In this document: piece by piece, positions 5,419 through 5,843 of the stretch | How positions within the stretch are numbered: position 1 is the first letter of the stretch | Layout: each line of letters begins with the position of its first letter | From: Rhodoferax sp. | Lineage (GTDB): Bacteria; Pseudomonadota; Gammaproteobacteria; Burkholderiales; Burkholderiaceae_C | Direction of reading: 5' to 3' | Assembly (NCBI GenBank): GCA_028292305.1 | Contig: JAQGMQ010000668.1 | Coordinates: 1-5,843, forward strand | DNA: 5,843 nucleotides | The notes under the pieces: model-generated | Told to the model about the DNA's origin: nothing | The model's database searches: none | What the model saw: the letters and a program-made list of their open reading frames with translations, nothing else | Made by a program: the position numbers and the translations under genes

Positions 5419-5843
5419 TTACTTGCTGGCGGGCTTGGCCGGCGGCGTGGCGCTGGCGCTGATGGCCTGCGTCACACGCTGCGTGACCGAGGCTTCCATC
5501 GCCTTGTACTTGGGCTCGATGGCGCCGCGGGTGTCGGCGACCAGCTTTTCAGACATGCCCTTCTGGATGTCGACGTTCAGCTGGGCCAGCTTCTTCTGCA
5601 CCGGCGACTCCAGGAAAGCCACCAGTTGCTTCAGCTCCTCTTCGGAAAACCGCTCTTCCAGCAGTGGGCCGACGATGGAGGGCGCCAGCTTCACGGCGCG
5701 TTCGCGCAGCATGGGCACGGTTTCATCCGCGTATTTCTTGATGTCGCCCTGGATGTCCTTGCCCAGCGCTTCACGCTTCTCGGGGGCCACGCGGAACTGC
5801 AGCGCCGGGCCGACCTGTTGCATCAGCTTGAGCACCGGGCCTT
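5419..5843 (-). CDS. DUF2059 domain-containing protein, 5'-partial
   Basis: The C-terminal 140 residues of a protein whose start lies beyond the right edge; the frame is open at 5843. The stretch FSEEELKQLVAFLESPVQKKL matches the DUF2059 core (F-x-E-E-L-x-x-L-x-x-F-x-x-S-P-x-G/Q-x-K). The surrounding sequence is charged and helical, ending in an Ala/Pro/Ser/Lys-rich tail (SASATPPAKPASK) and TAA at 5421-5419. DUF2059 proteins usually carry an N-terminal signal peptide and are thought to be periplasmic; that part is outside the window. Their function is not established. The GTG at 5835-5833 is an internal valine codon, not a start, because the frame continues upstream and the domain would be truncated. 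It converges on the Hsp70 gene with a 36-bp gap. Confidence 0.85.
   Translation of the reverse strand, partial: GPVLKLMQQVGPALQFRVAPEKREALGKDIQGDIKKYADETVPMLRERAVKLAPSIVGPLLEERFSEEELKQLVAFLESPVQKKLAQLNVDIQKGMSEKLVADTRGAIEPKYKAMEASVTQRVTQAISASATPPAKPASK

Overview
This is a GC-rich window, with strong G/C preference at third codon positions. It looks like an ordinary chromosomal segment of a betaproteobacterium. The gene content and the protein style (a GltI-type binding protein, a DadA-like oxidase, an EstB-type carboxylesterase and a YegD-like Hsp70) suggest Burkholderiales, perhaps Comamonadaceae. That placement is inference from family resemblance, not a database result. I see no phage, transposon, CRISPR, tRNA or rRNA signal.

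Layout: (1) 1-873, minus: a glutamate/aspartate-type periplasmic binding protein of an ABC importer, cut by the left edge only a few residues before its expected end. (2) 874-1101: a divergent control region with two copies of the same interrupted dyad, CCCAT-N11-ATGGG, at 971-993 and 1005-1027, plus a weak promoter candidate on each side. (3) 1102-2316, plus: a DadA-like FAD-dependent D-amino-acid dehydrogenase/oxidase. (4) 2313-3212, minus: a LysR-type regulator converging on the oxidase, with their 3' ends overlapping by 4 bp. (5) 3213-3370: a short divergent intergenic region. (6) 3371-4069 and 4066-5382, plus: an alpha/beta-hydrolase carboxylesterase and a short Hsp70-family ATPase whose reading frames overlap by ATGA. 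(7) 5383-5418: a convergent gap with a GC-rich hairpin. (8) 5419-5843, minus: the C-terminal part of a DUF2059 protein cut by the right edge.

Working together: genes 1, 3 and 4 look like one functional unit. The binding protein would capture an acidic amino acid or a related compound in the periplasm. The flavoenzyme would oxidatively deaminate a D-amino acid (or a similar secondary amine), and the LysR regulator would sense it. The paired T-N11-A dyads between the transport and oxidase genes are plausible binding sites for that regulator. The esterase and Hsp70 genes form a separate, probably translationally coupled pair. The genes themselves belong to known families; the most interesting part of the window is the twin-operator control region.
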